Shown piece after piece: positions 9,034 through 17,156 of a stretch of 64,000 nucleotides of DNA. The stretch lies in contig JAJYVF010000001.1 in assembly GCA_021792135.1 (NCBI GenBank), forward strand, positions 62,001 through 126,000, given 5' to 3'. A program made the position numbers and the translations under genes. The stretch is from Acidobacteriota bacterium. GTDB taxonomy: Bacteria > Acidobacteriota > Terriglobia > Terriglobales > Acidobacteriaceae. The first letter of the stretch is position 1; every line of letters starts with the position of its first letter. Under the pieces are notes generated by a model, which saw only the letters and a list, made by a program, of their open reading frames with translations, made no database searches and was not told where the DNA came from.

Positions 9034-9555
9034 ATGACTACCTCGGTGCTGGTTACCTGGTCCACCCGCTATGGTTCAACGGAAGAGGTTGCTCAGGTTA
9101 TCGCGTCGGTCCTGCGCGAAGCGGGTTTGGCGGTGGAAGCCCGGCCTGTCGGGACAGTGGAGAGCCTCGAACGCTTCGAGGCAGTGGTGCTGGGATCGGC
9201 GCTTTACATGGGCCGGCTCCACCGCGATGCGCGCCGCTTCCTCTCGTCGCAACGCGATGCCCTTACCGGGCGGTCCGTCGCACTCTTCGTTCTGGGTCCG
9301 ATTCACAAGGACGAAAAGGAATGGACAGGCGCCCGCTCGCAGCTCGACAGGGAGATGAGAAAACTCCCCTGGCTGAAGCCATTCGCTCAGCAGATGTTTG
9401 GTGGCAGATGGGATCCGGCCAGGTTGGGCTTTCCCTTCAGCCTCTTCCCGCCCCTCAGAAGGATGCCCGTGAGCGATGCCCGGGACTGGGATGCCATTCG
9501 TGCCTGGGCGGTGAGGCTGGCCGGCGCCCTGCAGCCGGCGGCGCGGACGGCCTGA
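9034..9555 (+). CDS. Flavodoxin-domain protein (HemG-like)
   Basis: 173 residues from ATG 9034, preceded by GGAGGG with good spacing. The N-terminus has the FMN phosphate loop (TWSTRYGSTEE), and VVLGSALYMGRLHRDAR follows at the position seen in menaquinone-dependent protoporphyrinogen oxidases of the HemG type. That family oxidises protoporphyrinogen IX to protoporphyrin IX; many flavodoxin-domain relatives annotated this way have other or unknown redox roles. No haem genes are adjacent, so I do not assign hemG. A thioredoxin-fold gene follows on the same strand 195 bp away, possibly a redox pair. Confidence 0.75.
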   Translation: MTTSVLVTWSTRYGSTEEVAQVIASVLREAGLAVEARPVGTVESLERFEAVVLGSALYMGRLHRDARRFLSSQRDALTGRSVALFVLGPIHKDEKEWTGARSQLDREMRKLPWLKPFAQQMFGGRWDPARLGFPFSLFPPLRRMPVSDARDWDAIRAWAVRLAGALQPAARTA

Positions 9556-9749
9556 CGGATCTGCCGCCGATCCACCGGTGGGGACGTCCAGCCTCGGCGC
9601 CGGAAACGGGCGACGAGTTCCGCTGAGCTTTTGCCGCGCCGACCGCGGATGTGCAATTCTCTCGCAGGAACCAGGGTCAACAGGGTGAGAGAGGGCTGGT
9701 ATGACGACCGCCAGGCCGTGATCTCAGACTATGGAGAAGGAGGTTTTCC

Positions 9750-10307
9750 ATGGCGCGAACCGAATCCTCGATGCTGCCGCTGGCGACACAGGCACCCCAT
9801 TTTCAGCTGAAGGACGTGCGCGACGGCACTTCACACAGCACTGAGTCGCTCATGGGTTCGAAGGGCCTGCTGGTCATGTTCATCTGCGCACATTGCCCCT
9901 TCGTTCAGCATGTGGAGCATGAACTGGCGCGACTGGGAACCGAGTACCAGAGGTCGGGGATCGGCATCGTCGCCATCAGCAGCAACGATGCCGATTCGTA
10001 CCTGGACGATGCCCCGCCGGGACTTGCCCGCCAGTCCGGGCGGCTGGGATTCGTCTTTCCTTATCTGTACGACCAGACGCAGGAGGCCGCCCGAGCGTTC
10101 GACGCGACGTGTACGCCTGATTTCTTTCTCTTCGACAGCGCCGGAAAGCTCGTCTACCGCGGCCAGCTCGACTCCAGCCGTCCGGGGAACGGGATTCCGG
10201 TCACGGGAGCCGATCTTCGCGCCGCCATGGATGCGCTGATCGCGGGCAAACCTGTCTCCCGCGAACAACGGCCCAGCCTGGGGTGCAACATCAAATGGCG
10301 GAAATAA
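9750..10307 (+). CDS. Thioredoxin-fold protein, AhpC/TSA-type
   Basis: 185 residues. AGAAGGAGG just before ATG 9750 gives a strong ribosome site. The domain starts with the peroxiredoxin-like LATQAPHFQLKD. The redox motif is CAHC at 46-49 followed by PFV, and a cis-Pro region CTPDFFLF follows about 70 residues later, then LVYRGQLDSSRPGN. This pattern is the stand-alone thioredoxin-family/peroxiredoxin-like group found in many bacteria. It has no signal peptide and is probably cytosolic. Substrate unknown; a disulfide reductase or peroxidase role is inferred from the CxxC motif. Confidence 0.85.
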   Translation: MARTESSMLPLATQAPHFQLKDVRDGTSHSTESLMGSKGLLVMFICAHCPFVQHVEHELARLGTEYQRSGIGIVAISSNDADSYLDDAPPGLARQSGRLGFVFPYLYDQTQEAARAFDATCTPDFFLFDSAGKLVYRGQLDSSRPGNGIPVTGADLRAAMDALIAGKPVSREQRPSLGCNIKWRK

Positions 10308-10483
10308 CGGCATGAGGAGAATGCAGTCAGGCAGGGAGCAATGCTCGAAGCCGCTCCCGCAAGGCATTGAAAACAAAGCATCGGCTTTTCATCGAAGGAT
10401 GGGGGGACTCGGAAGAGCCAGACCAGCAGCTGACCGCTTCTGCGCAGACTCGCAGACCGGCGGCTCTCGCGCCGGTCCGCCGC

Positions 10484-11260
10484 TCAGTCCAGCCGCACCA
10501 GCCAGGCATCGCCCTCGCTCGGCCGCAGCCGGTGGGCGATGGCGACCGCCATCTGCCGGTTGCCGTTCTGCGGCCGAATCCGCACCCAGTACCCCGTGGG
10601 CCCATGGAATTCGATCACGTTGGCAGTCCGGTATTTTCGCTCCAGTTCGGACTGAAGCCGCAGCGCCGCCTTAGCCCGGGAAAACGCGCCGATCTGCACG
10701 CACCAGCGTCCTCCTGCATCGATCGGCTTCGGCGTGCTGTAAACGTCGATGCGCACCTCGGCTACGCCCGGACGCCAGACGCCGACCTCTTTGGCCGCCG
10801 CCAGGGACAGGTCCAGAATCCGTCCCTGCACAAACGGTCCGCGGTCGGTAACGTGCATAATCGCCGACTGGCCTGTCCTGACATTGGTCACCCGGATCAG
10901 CGATCCCATCGGCAGCGTCCGGTGCGCCGCCGAGACCCGGTTCTCGTCGTACACCTGCCCGTCGGCGCCGACCCGGTGGTGGTAGGGCGGTCCGTACCAG
11001 CTCGCCCTGCCGAACTGCGTAAAGATGGGAGCATGCGTTGCCACGAACTCCTCGTCGGCGCTGAGCCCCGCGCCGGGCTTCGCTCCCGCCGCCGGCGGGT
11101 AGGGTGCCGGCGGCGCCGCAAGGGGAGGAGGCGGAGGAGGAATGTAAGCTACTGGTTGTTTGTGTCCGCAGCCGGCAATCAGCCAGGCGAACAGAGCAGC
11201 GACGCCGGCAGCGCGAACCTGCCGGCAGAAAGAGGAGGGTTGGCCGCAGCCGAAGATCAT
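10484..11260 (-). CDS. rlpA: RlpA, septal lytic transglycosylase lipoprotein with SPOR domain
   Basis: 258 residues. A lipoprotein signal ends in LIAGC (Cys31), followed by a Pro/Ala-rich linker (PPPPPPLAAPPAPYPP). The double-psi beta-barrel domain begins at GRASWYGPPYHH and carries DENRVSAAHRTLPMG, TNVRTGQSAIMHVTDRG and GRILDLSLAAAKEVG, all RlpA signatures. The last ~80 residues (GRWCVQIGAFSRAKAALRL to GYWVRIRP) are a SPOR domain that binds denuded glycan strands at the septum. In Pseudomonas, RlpA cleaves such strands and aids daughter-cell separation. Divergent from the gene at 11459. Confidence 0.93.
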   Translation of the reverse strand: MIFGCGQPSSFCRQVRAAGVAALFAWLIAGCGHKQPVAYIPPPPPPLAAPPAPYPPAAGAKPGAGLSADEEFVATHAPIFTQFGRASWYGPPYHHRVGADGQVYDENRVSAAHRTLPMGSLIRVTNVRTGQSAIMHVTDRGPFVQGRILDLSLAAAKEVGVWRPGVAEVRIDVYSTPKPIDAGGRWCVQIGAFSRAKAALRLQSELERKYRTANVIEFHGPTGYWVRIRPQNGNRQMAVAIAHRLRPSEGDAWLVRLD

Positions 11261-11458
11261 CGCTTACCCAGTATTCCGGTGCGTATCCCGTTGGTCAATG
11301 CCCCCCCGGGGGATGTTCCGGATCAGTAACGCATGCATCCCCGAAGCCCCGAGGCGTATCCCAGGTTGTTAAGTCCCGCTCGTCTCCGGGGGGGCACCAT
11401 CCGTCTCTTCAACAGCCCTGAGTATTGGCGGCAGCACAACGGAGGACCCTTAGCGGGA

Positions 11459-12466
11459 ATGGCTCGAACTACAACAGCTGGCTCCGCGCCCCGGCCGGTT
11501 CACGTGCCCGCATGCATCCGCCAACTGCGTGCCCGACGCCTGCGGAGGCTGCTTCCGCTGCTCCTGTTGCTTGTCGCCGCCCTGTTCTGTCCCGCCTGCC
11601 GGGCACAGTTCGAGATCCCGGATGCTCCCACCCCCCAGCCCGATCTCCGGGTCAGCGCCCCGGTGCCAGGGGCCTTCGCTGGTCCGGCCTCCGGGCCGGT
11701 TCCCGGCCAGCAGAGCTTCCCACCCACCGCAAGAGTACGGCACGACCTGAGAATCCCGGGACTGGAGCCGAACTATCTGCCCATTCCCCAGCACTGCTCC
11801 CTGCGATCATGCAGCCAGACGGCAACGTCAGGCGCCTGCTGCCGGACCCAGTACGACGCGTTCGCCAATTACCTGAAGCAGAATGCGGCGGTTACGTACA
11901 CACCCGGCGGTCTGGGCCGTCTGGCCTTCCGCGGCGTGATCGATCCCTTCAACCTGCTGACCATCGGTGGCACATCCGCGATTTCCGTTGCCAGCTCCCC
12001 ACACTCCCCCTACGGCCCCGGCATGTGGGGATGGACCAAACTGAACGGAGTGACCCTCACGGAAGACATGACGAGCGAGTTCGTCGGCACCTTCCTGATC
12101 CCATCGCTCGACCACCAGGACCCTCACTACTACCGCATGCCGAATGCACCGATTATCCAGCGCGTGGCCCACTGCATCTATCAGCCCTTCTGGACGGTCA
12201 GCCAGACGGGCCAGGGGATGGTGAACTATTCGAACGTTCTCGGCGCCATCATCGAGGAAGCCGTCGACATCAGCTACGTTCCCTATCAGAAGGTGGGCTG
12301 GGGCCCCAGCGCTCTCCGCATCAGCACCAACTATGCCACCATGCCCATCGGCAACTTCGTCAGCGAGTTCGTCCCGGATGTAGCCCGGCGCATCAACCTG
12401 CATGCGGTCTTCCTGCAGCGCATTATCAACCGCGTCGCGGTGGAGGAGGGCGGCGGACCGTTCTAG
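11459..12466 (+). CDS. Exported protein of unknown family, paralogous to 35784-36572
   Basis: 335 residues from ATG 11459; an earlier in-frame ATG (11333) would add an unlikely leader. An arginine-rich start and long hydrophobic segment (LLPLLLLLVAALFCPACRA) form a signal peptide, followed by a Pro-rich linker and a Cys cluster (CSLRSCSQ, ACCRTQ). The C-terminal ~200 residues contain YGPGMWGWTKLNG, PSLDHQDPHYYRMP, QRVAHCIYQPFW and NFVSEFVPDV. The same succession, with an equivalent for each motif, occurs in the protein at 35784. Probably periplasmic or outer-membrane associated. I do not recognise a named family and assign no function. Confidence 0.75.
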   Translation: MARTTTAGSAPRPVHVPACIRQLRARRLRRLLPLLLLLVAALFCPACRAQFEIPDAPTPQPDLRVSAPVPGAFAGPASGPVPGQQSFPPTARVRHDLRIPGLEPNYLPIPQHCSLRSCSQTATSGACCRTQYDAFANYLKQNAAVTYTPGGLGRLAFRGVIDPFNLLTIGGTSAISVASSPHSPYGPGMWGWTKLNGVTLTEDMTSEFVGTFLIPSLDHQDPHYYRMPNAPIIQRVAHCIYQPFWTVSQTGQGMVNYSNVLGAIIEEAVDISYVPYQKVGWGPSALRISTNYATMPIGNFVSEFVPDVARRINLHAVFLQRIINRVAVEEGGGPF

Positions 12467-12475
12467 GCTCCCGGC

Positions 12476-13663
12476 TCAGTTCGATTTGCGGAAGTACTTC
12501 GGCTGCCGGCCTGGGAGCCACGGATCGTAATGCGCGGCAAACTCGGCCCGCTGCTCCGTCGAAGGATGGCTGTAGGTCCAGAACTCCACGAAAGGGCTGG
12601 GCGAGGGATCGTCGAGCCACAGCTGACCATCGCGGCAGAATGACCGAACCGCGGTTGCCTGGGCATCGGGAACCAGTCCGTGGATGACCTCCTGCCCGTA
12701 TACATCCGCCTGATGCTCGATATGCCGGCTGAAGGCGTTGGCAATCGGCTGGGAAAGAAAACTGAGAGCCGTCGCCAGCAGAAGCAGCAGGCCCACGGAA
12801 CTCCAGTTTCCTACCGCATCGATTCCCCACTCCGTGCCGCGGCACCCTGCAAGCCAGCGGGCAAGGCGAAAGAAGATCCAGTAGAAGAACAGAATGACGG
12901 GCGCCGAGAAAGCGATCCCCTTCAGGATGTGGTGCAGCACGTAATGCCCCTGCTCGTGCCCGTAGGTGAACAGAATGCCGCCGGGCGACTCTTCCGTAAG
13001 GGTGGTGTCCCACACCACAATGCGCTTCGAGGCGCCCAGTCCCGTCACATAGGCATTGGGTCCGGTAACCTTGCGGCTCGCATCCATCAGGAAGATGCGG
13101 TTCGGAGGGATGTGCAGGCCGCCCCGCGCGGCAACCCGCTGCAGCTGATCCACAAGGGCCGGATCGGTCCTGGCCAGCGGCTGAAAACGATTGAAGAGAG
13201 GATCGATGACCACCGGGGCGACGAAGACCATGAAGGCCTCGGCGGGCAGGGTGAAAACCCAGAACCAGAGCCACCAGCGCCGCGGCGAGCCGCGGATCAC
13301 CGCAAAGAGCACCTCGAGGACGATTGTCCCGATCACCAGAGAAAGGACCGTGGATTTCGCCCAGTCCATCCACCATGCGGGCCAGCGCTCGATGGAGAGG
13401 CCAAAGCGCAGGCCGATGTGGTGCCCCACGACGGAGGCCGGCACTTCCAGCAGACCGATGATCAGCAGCCACAGCGGAGCGGCGATCAAACCCTGCATCC
13501 AGGGCCGTCCTGAGAACCGGGTGGCCGCACGGGCTACGGCCGGCCCTGCGCGCATCCGCAGGAGCACCCAGAGAGCAATCAGCAGCCAGGCGGTATCGCC
13601 GAAGTAGAGACCGGTTCGCCAGCGACTGAGCGCAACGGCCTTCGCCAGGATCTCCGGCGGCAT
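12476..13663 (-). CDS. M48 family zinc metalloprotease (Ste24-like)
   Basis: 395 residues from ATG 13663. Several membrane helices (TAWLLIALWVLL, LIAAPLWLLIIGLLEV, STVLSLVIGTIVLEVLFAV, WFWVFTLPAEAFMVFVAP) precede the zinc motif HEQGH at 236-240. The third ligand is Glu316 in HIEHQADVYG. SRKVTGPNAYVTGLG is the conserved M48 substrate-groove region. Length and topology match the Ste24/CAAX-protease branch; in bacteria the usual job is membrane-protein quality control. The frame upstream of 13663 continues as AILVPLIAAAQQPVC, which looks like part of a signal peptide, so the true start may lie further up near the end of the response-regulator gene. Confidence 0.88.
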   Translation of the reverse strand: MPPEILAKAVALSRWRTGLYFGDTAWLLIALWVLLRMRAGPAVARAATRFSGRPWMQGLIAAPLWLLIIGLLEVPASVVGHHIGLRFGLSIERWPAWWMDWAKSTVLSLVIGTIVLEVLFAVIRGSPRRWWLWFWVFTLPAEAFMVFVAPVVIDPLFNRFQPLARTDPALVDQLQRVAARGGLHIPPNRIFLMDASRKVTGPNAYVTGLGASKRIVVWDTTLTEESPGGILFTYGHEQGHYVLHHILKGIAFSAPVILFFYWIFFRLARWLAGCRGTEWGIDAVGNWSSVGLLLLLATALSFLSQPIANAFSRHIEHQADVYGQEVIHGLVPDAQATAVRSFCRDGQLWLDDPSPSPFVEFWTYSHPSTEQRAEFAAHYDPWLPGRQPKYFRKSN

Positions 13664-13718
13664 GCTGCAGACAGGTTGCTGTGCCGCCGCAATCAGCGGT
13701 ACCAGGATCGCCGCGGAG

Positions 13719-14543
13719 TTATAAATTGAAGAGCTCCCGCAGACGCCGTGTCTGCGCCCGGCTCACCGGAATTTCCGTCTGTTTCTTATCCGCCATGCGC
13801 AGCTGGTAGCTGCTCTTGAACCACGGGACAACTTCGCGGATATGGTTGATGTTGACCAGGTAGGAGCGGTGGGCCCGCCAGAACATCGCCGGATCCAGCA
13901 GATCGTAGAGTTCGTCCAGCGTGCGGCACTTCGAGTGGCCCTCGAGGAGCAGCGTGGCGACCGAAATGATGCCTTCGTCGATGGAGGCGAAGCAGATGTC
14001 CTTCTGATCGACCAGGAGCAGACGGCTGCCGGACTGAAGGACGATTTTGCCGCTGTGCGGGCGCGGCACCTGCTGGTCGATCAGTTTGAGCAGCTGGTCG
14101 ATGCGCAGGTCGCCCCGGGGCTGCAGAGCGTCTCCACTCTGGCCGGCCTCCTGCAACCGCAGCCGCGCGCGGTCGAGCGCCTGGAGCACGCGCGCACGGT
14201 CGAAGGGCTTGAGCAGATAATCGATGGCGTTGACGTCGAAAGCCCGCACCGCATACTGGTCGAAGGCGGTTGCGAAGATGATCTGCGGCAGTTCGTCCGC
14301 CTCACCCAGTTCCAGCAGCTTCTTCAGAACGGCGAAGCCGTCGAGTCCCGGCATCTGTACGTCGAGGAAGACAACGTCCGGATGATGGGTGCGGATGAGG
14401 TCCACGGCTTCCACGCCGTTCTTTCCCTCGGCCACGACGTCGACACTCCCGGCAGCGTCGAGCAGGTACTTCAGCTCTTCGCGGGCAAGTTCCTCATCAT
14501 CGACGATCAGGGCGGTCATGGGCATAGGCGGCGCCTGGGCCAT
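13719..14543 (-). CDS. LytTR-type response regulator
   Basis: 274 residues. The receiver domain (about 10-130) has the acidic pair in ALIVDDEELA, phospho-acceptor Asp61 in VVFLDVQMPGLDG, the Thr/Ala switch (IIFATAFDQYAV) and the conserved Lys in IDYLLKPFDRAR. After a linker, the LytTR DNA-binding domain runs from about 175 (KIVLQSGSRLLLVDQKDI) through FWRAHRSYLVNINHI and TEIPVSRAQTRRLRELF. LytTR regulators bind paired imperfect repeats upstream of targets and usually work with a LytS-type histidine kinase; none is next to it here, so it is an orphan in this window. ATG at 14543; an ATG at 14519 would also give a complete receiver domain. Confidence 0.92.
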   Translation of the reverse strand: MAQAPPMPMTALIVDDEELAREELKYLLDAAGSVDVVAEGKNGVEAVDLIRTHHPDVVFLDVQMPGLDGFAVLKKLLELGEADELPQIIFATAFDQYAVRAFDVNAIDYLLKPFDRARVLQALDRARLRLQEAGQSGDALQPRGDLRIDQLLKLIDQQVPRPHSGKIVLQSGSRLLLVDQKDICFASIDEGIISVATLLLEGHSKCRTLDELYDLLDPAMFWRAHRSYLVNINHIREVVPWFKSSYQLRMADKKQTEIPVSRAQTRRLRELFNL

Positions 14544-14641
14544 TCAAAGTATAGGAAGCTGCGGGAACCAGGGTCAACGAAGGGGCCGGAGGGCTGGCAG
14601 GGAAAGATCCGGATCCGAATCTGTGTCAGCAACCATGCCCG

Positions 14642-15193
14642 TCATTCGGCAAACGCATGCAGGCGGGCAGGAGGATGGTCGGAGGAGAGATTATGACCGC
14701 AATAGACGCAGTAGAGATCCGTAACCTTCGCTGTCCGGTGGCAGTTCCCGCAGCAGGGAGCCACCTGATAGGCACACTGCGGGCAAAAGTGGTAGTCGCT
14801 TTCGATCCGGCAGCCGCAGGCGGGACAGAGCGAGAGGACGGACTGCCGCAGAAGGAAATAGAGCACGGCGCCAATACCGCTGGGCATCACCAGGCAGACC
14901 ACGGTCCAGATGCCCGCGCTCATGCCACGTCTGGGGCTGTCGCGGGAGATGTAGCCCACCATCAGCACGTAGAGCGATGCCAGCGCGCTGATGCTGATGT
15001 TGAAGTAGATTCGGAAACCGAAGGGCACGGTCGACGGATGGTGCCGATGGGCGGGAACGACGATCCACATCACGTACTGCATGACGGTAAAGGCCAGGAG
15101 GGCTCCGGCGACTGACCACAGCGGGATCAGCCGCAATTCGCCGGAGAATCCGTTCGCCTGCATTTCGCCGCGCTTCTGGGTTGAGGTTCGCAT
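14642..15193 (-). CDS. Membrane protein with two C-terminal zinc ribbons
   Basis: 183 residues. Three hydrophobic helices (LWSVAGALLAFTVMQYVMW, FNISISALASLYVLMVGYI, GIWTVVCLVMPSGIGAVLYFLL) are followed by a cytosolic-looking Cys-rich tail with CPAC...CPQC and CGNC...CVYC, two double zinc-ribbon knuckles. Such domains usually mediate protein or nucleic-acid contacts. It is third in line after the ECF sigma factor and a small two-helix membrane protein on the same strand (24-bp gap), so it may belong to that signalling unit. I do not recognise a named family. Confidence 0.75.
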   Translation of the reverse strand: MRTSTQKRGEMQANGFSGELRLIPLWSVAGALLAFTVMQYVMWIVVPAHRHHPSTVPFGFRIYFNISISALASLYVLMVGYISRDSPRRGMSAGIWTVVCLVMPSGIGAVLYFLLRQSVLSLCPACGCRIESDYHFCPQCAYQVAPCCGNCHRTAKVTDLYCVYCGHNLSSDHPPARLHAFAE

Positions 15194-15217
15194 AGCCGAG
15201 GGATATGAGAGGGAATC

Positions 15218-15565
15218 TTACCGCCAGCCGTCGTGGGCGTCGCGATTGCCGCCCCTCCAGGTGACGAGCAGCACCGCCAGGACAGCCGAAACCAGAGCGA
15301 AAGCCAGCACCACCACCATGAAAGGCATATCGAAGAAGTGGTCGCCGGAGCTGAGGTCGTTCACCTCGCTCCACAGCGCGGGTGTCACCAGCACCACCAG
15401 GCCTCCGAGCGCCAGCAGCGCAATGCCGATCTGCCGCCGCTGCCGTTTGCGCCGCGTCTGGATCTCGCGGGCAGCCTCCATCACCGAGCGCCGGGTCCGC
15501 AGGACGAAGTCAGGGCGGGGATGCGGGCCGGAAGCAGGCAGAGGATGCAGCGAGTCCGGCTTCAT
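15218..15565 (-). CDS. Small two-helix membrane protein, possible anti-sigma partner
   Basis: 115 residues. A basic N-terminal cytosolic half (RTRRSVMEAAREIQTRRKRQRRQ) precedes two helices (IGIALLALGGLVVLVTPALW and MPFMVVVLAFALVSAVLAVLLV). The start codon overlaps the stop of the ECF sigma gene by four bases (ATGA at 15562-15565 on the minus strand), a classical arrangement for sigma/anti-sigma pairs. It lacks the HxxxCxxC motif of zinc-containing anti-sigma factors and is short, so the anti-sigma role is inferred from position and topology only. Confidence 0.72.
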   Translation of the reverse strand: MKPDSLHPLPASGPHPRPDFVLRTRRSVMEAAREIQTRRKRQRRQIGIALLALGGLVVLVTPALWSEVNDLSSGDHFFDMPFMVVVLAFALVSAVLAVLLVTWRGGNRDAHDGWR

Positions 15566-16254
15566 TGCGACTCCCTTCGGCTTGAGTGCGCAGCCTCCAC
15601 ATGAGGCTTCAGCGCGGCGAGGCCCCGGTAGAGGCGTGATTTGACGGTGGAAAGGGGGGCACGCGTAACCCGCGCAATCTCCTCGAGAGACATTTCCTCC
15701 TGGAAGCGCAGCGCCAGGACTTCGCGATGCAGAGGATCGAGATCGAGAAGCGCTTCGGCGATCAGCTGTTCGCTCTCCAGCGTCAACAGGTGATCGAAGG
15801 GTGACTTCTCCTGGCTGGGCACTTCGAAAGCCCGGTCGTCGTCGCCGCTCTCGAATATCTCCTCCAGGCTGGCCATGGAGCGTCTGCGGCGCAGATCGGT
15901 CACCAGATTCCGGGCAATGGCAAACAGCCAGGTGTCGAAACGGGAATTGCCGTTGAACTGCGAGCCGCGCATCAGCACCCGCATCCAGGTTTCCTGGAAC
16001 AGGTCCTCGGCCATCTCGCGATTACCGGTCAGATAGAGAAGATAGCGCAGCAGCCGGTGCTGATACTGAAGGATCAGCTCGTCCAGAAGCTCCGGGTCCT
16101 GGCGCTTCAATCCCGCTGCAACCAGGGCATTTTCCCGCCGGATCTGCTCCGCAAGCTGGAGGGCTGCTGTGCTCATGTCATGTTCAGAGACGGACAACTC
16201 CCGCCGGAAGACGCTGGCAGCTACAAGTTTTTCGACTTTTTCAGCGAAATCCAT
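15562..16254 (-). CDS. ECF-type RNA polymerase sigma factor
   Basis: 230 residues from ATG 16254; ATG 16176 (MSTAALQLAEQ) is an equally good start. The sigma-2 region is clear: LILQYQHRLLRYLLYLTGN, then AEDLFQETWMRVLMRG (-10 recognition helix region) and FDTWLFAIARNLVTDLRRR. The sigma-4 region follows: LDPLHREVLALRFQEEMSLEEIARVTRAPLSTVKSRLYRGLAALK, whose helix-turn-helix reads -35 elements. First gene of a three-gene minus-strand unit with two membrane proteins. Divergent from rlmB. The signal it responds to is not evident. Confidence 0.93.
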   Translation of the reverse strand: MDFAEKVEKLVAASVFRRELSVSEHDMSTAALQLAEQIRRENALVAAGLKRQDPELLDELILQYQHRLLRYLLYLTGNREMAEDLFQETWMRVLMRGSQFNGNSRFDTWLFAIARNLVTDLRRRRSMASLEEIFESGDDDRAFEVPSQEKSPFDHLLTLESEQLIAEALLDLDPLHREVLALRFQEEMSLEEIARVTRAPLSTVKSRLYRGLAALKPHVEAAHSSRRESQ

Positions 16255-16367
16255 ATGAGCAAGTCGAGCGTGAGGCGGAAGCGACTCGGCCGAGGCTGTG
16301 GGGCAGCGCCTAACGTCCCCATTATGAGCCGAATTTCGCCGCCCTCACAAGGATACACTGGTTACCA

Positions 16368-17156
16368 ATGGAACTTCTGTACGGTCTCCACGCGGTGGAG
16401 GAAGCCCTCCGCGCCGGAAACCGCCGCTTCGACCATATTTGTGTGGCGCGCGAGCGCCACGATGATCGGCTTGCGCGCATTGTCTCCCTCTGCCGAACGG
16501 CTGGCGTAAAGATCCGTCCCGAGCCACGGGAGGCCCTTACTCGCCTTGCCCATACCGCTGCTCACCAGGGCGTTGTCGCTGTGGTGCGGGAGCGGGAGTT
16601 TCTGGGCGTGGAGGACCTGCTCGAAGGCCAGGAGCCGCGGCTGACTCTGGCCCTCGATGGCGTGGAAGATCCGCAGAACCTGGGTGCGCTCCTCCGGACG
16701 GCCGAGGCTGCCGGGGTCGACGGCGTCCTCATCACGGAGCGCCGTTCGGCGCCGCTGAGCGCGGTCGCCGTAAAGGCCTCGGCGGGAGCCGCCGAGCATC
16801 TGCGGCTGGCACGCGTGGTCAACCTGGTCCGCGCCCTCGAGAGGCTCAGGGAACACAACTTCTGGTGCGTGGGCCTCGACGAGCGGGGCAGCGAGGATTA
16901 CGATCGATTCGACTTCACGTGCAACACCGTAATCGTCCTCGGACGCGAGGGCGCCGGCCTGCACGAGCTGGTTCGCCGCACCTGCGACCACCTCCTCCGC
17001 ATTCCCATGGCGGGCCAGGTGGCCTCGCTCAATGTGTCCGCCGCCGGCGCCGTTGTGCTATTTGAAGCGGCCCGCCAGCGCCGCTCCGCGGTGTGCGCGA
17101 ATGCCGCCGTGAGCAGCCATCTCCCGTTGAGGAAGCAAAAGGGCCTGGGTTCATGA
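16368..17156 (+). CDS. rlmB: 23S rRNA 2'-O-ribose methyltransferase, TrmH/SpoU family (RlmB)
   Basis: 262 residues. An N-terminal substrate-binding domain (ELLYGLHAVEEALRAG, the L30e-like part of RlmB) precedes the SPOUT catalytic domain. The three SpoU motifs are present: LALDGVEDPQNLGALLRTAEA (Asn and Arg residues for S-adenosylmethionine and catalysis), IVLGREGAGLHELV, and RIPMAGQVASLNVSAAGAVVLFE with the trefoil-knot closing loop. RlmB methylates G2251 of 23S rRNA in E. coli, using S-adenosylmethionine. The last codons overlap the start of the M1-like gene (ATGA at 17153-17156). Confidence 0.92.
   Translation: MELLYGLHAVEEALRAGNRRFDHICVARERHDDRLARIVSLCRTAGVKIRPEPREALTRLAHTAAHQGVVAVVREREFLGVEDLLEGQEPRLTLALDGVEDPQNLGALLRTAEAAGVDGVLITERRSAPLSAVAVKASAGAAEHLRLARVVNLVRALERLREHNFWCVGLDERGSEDYDRFDFTCNTVIVLGREGAGLHELVRRTCDHLLRIPMAGQVASLNVSAAGAVVLFEAARQRRSAVCANAAVSSHLPLRKQKGLGS

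Noticed and set aside
11299-11396. CCCCCCC/GGGGGGG inverted repeat upstream of the gene at 11459
   Set aside because: Homopolymer runs of seven are expected at this GC level, and the arms are 80 bases apart with no supporting structure.
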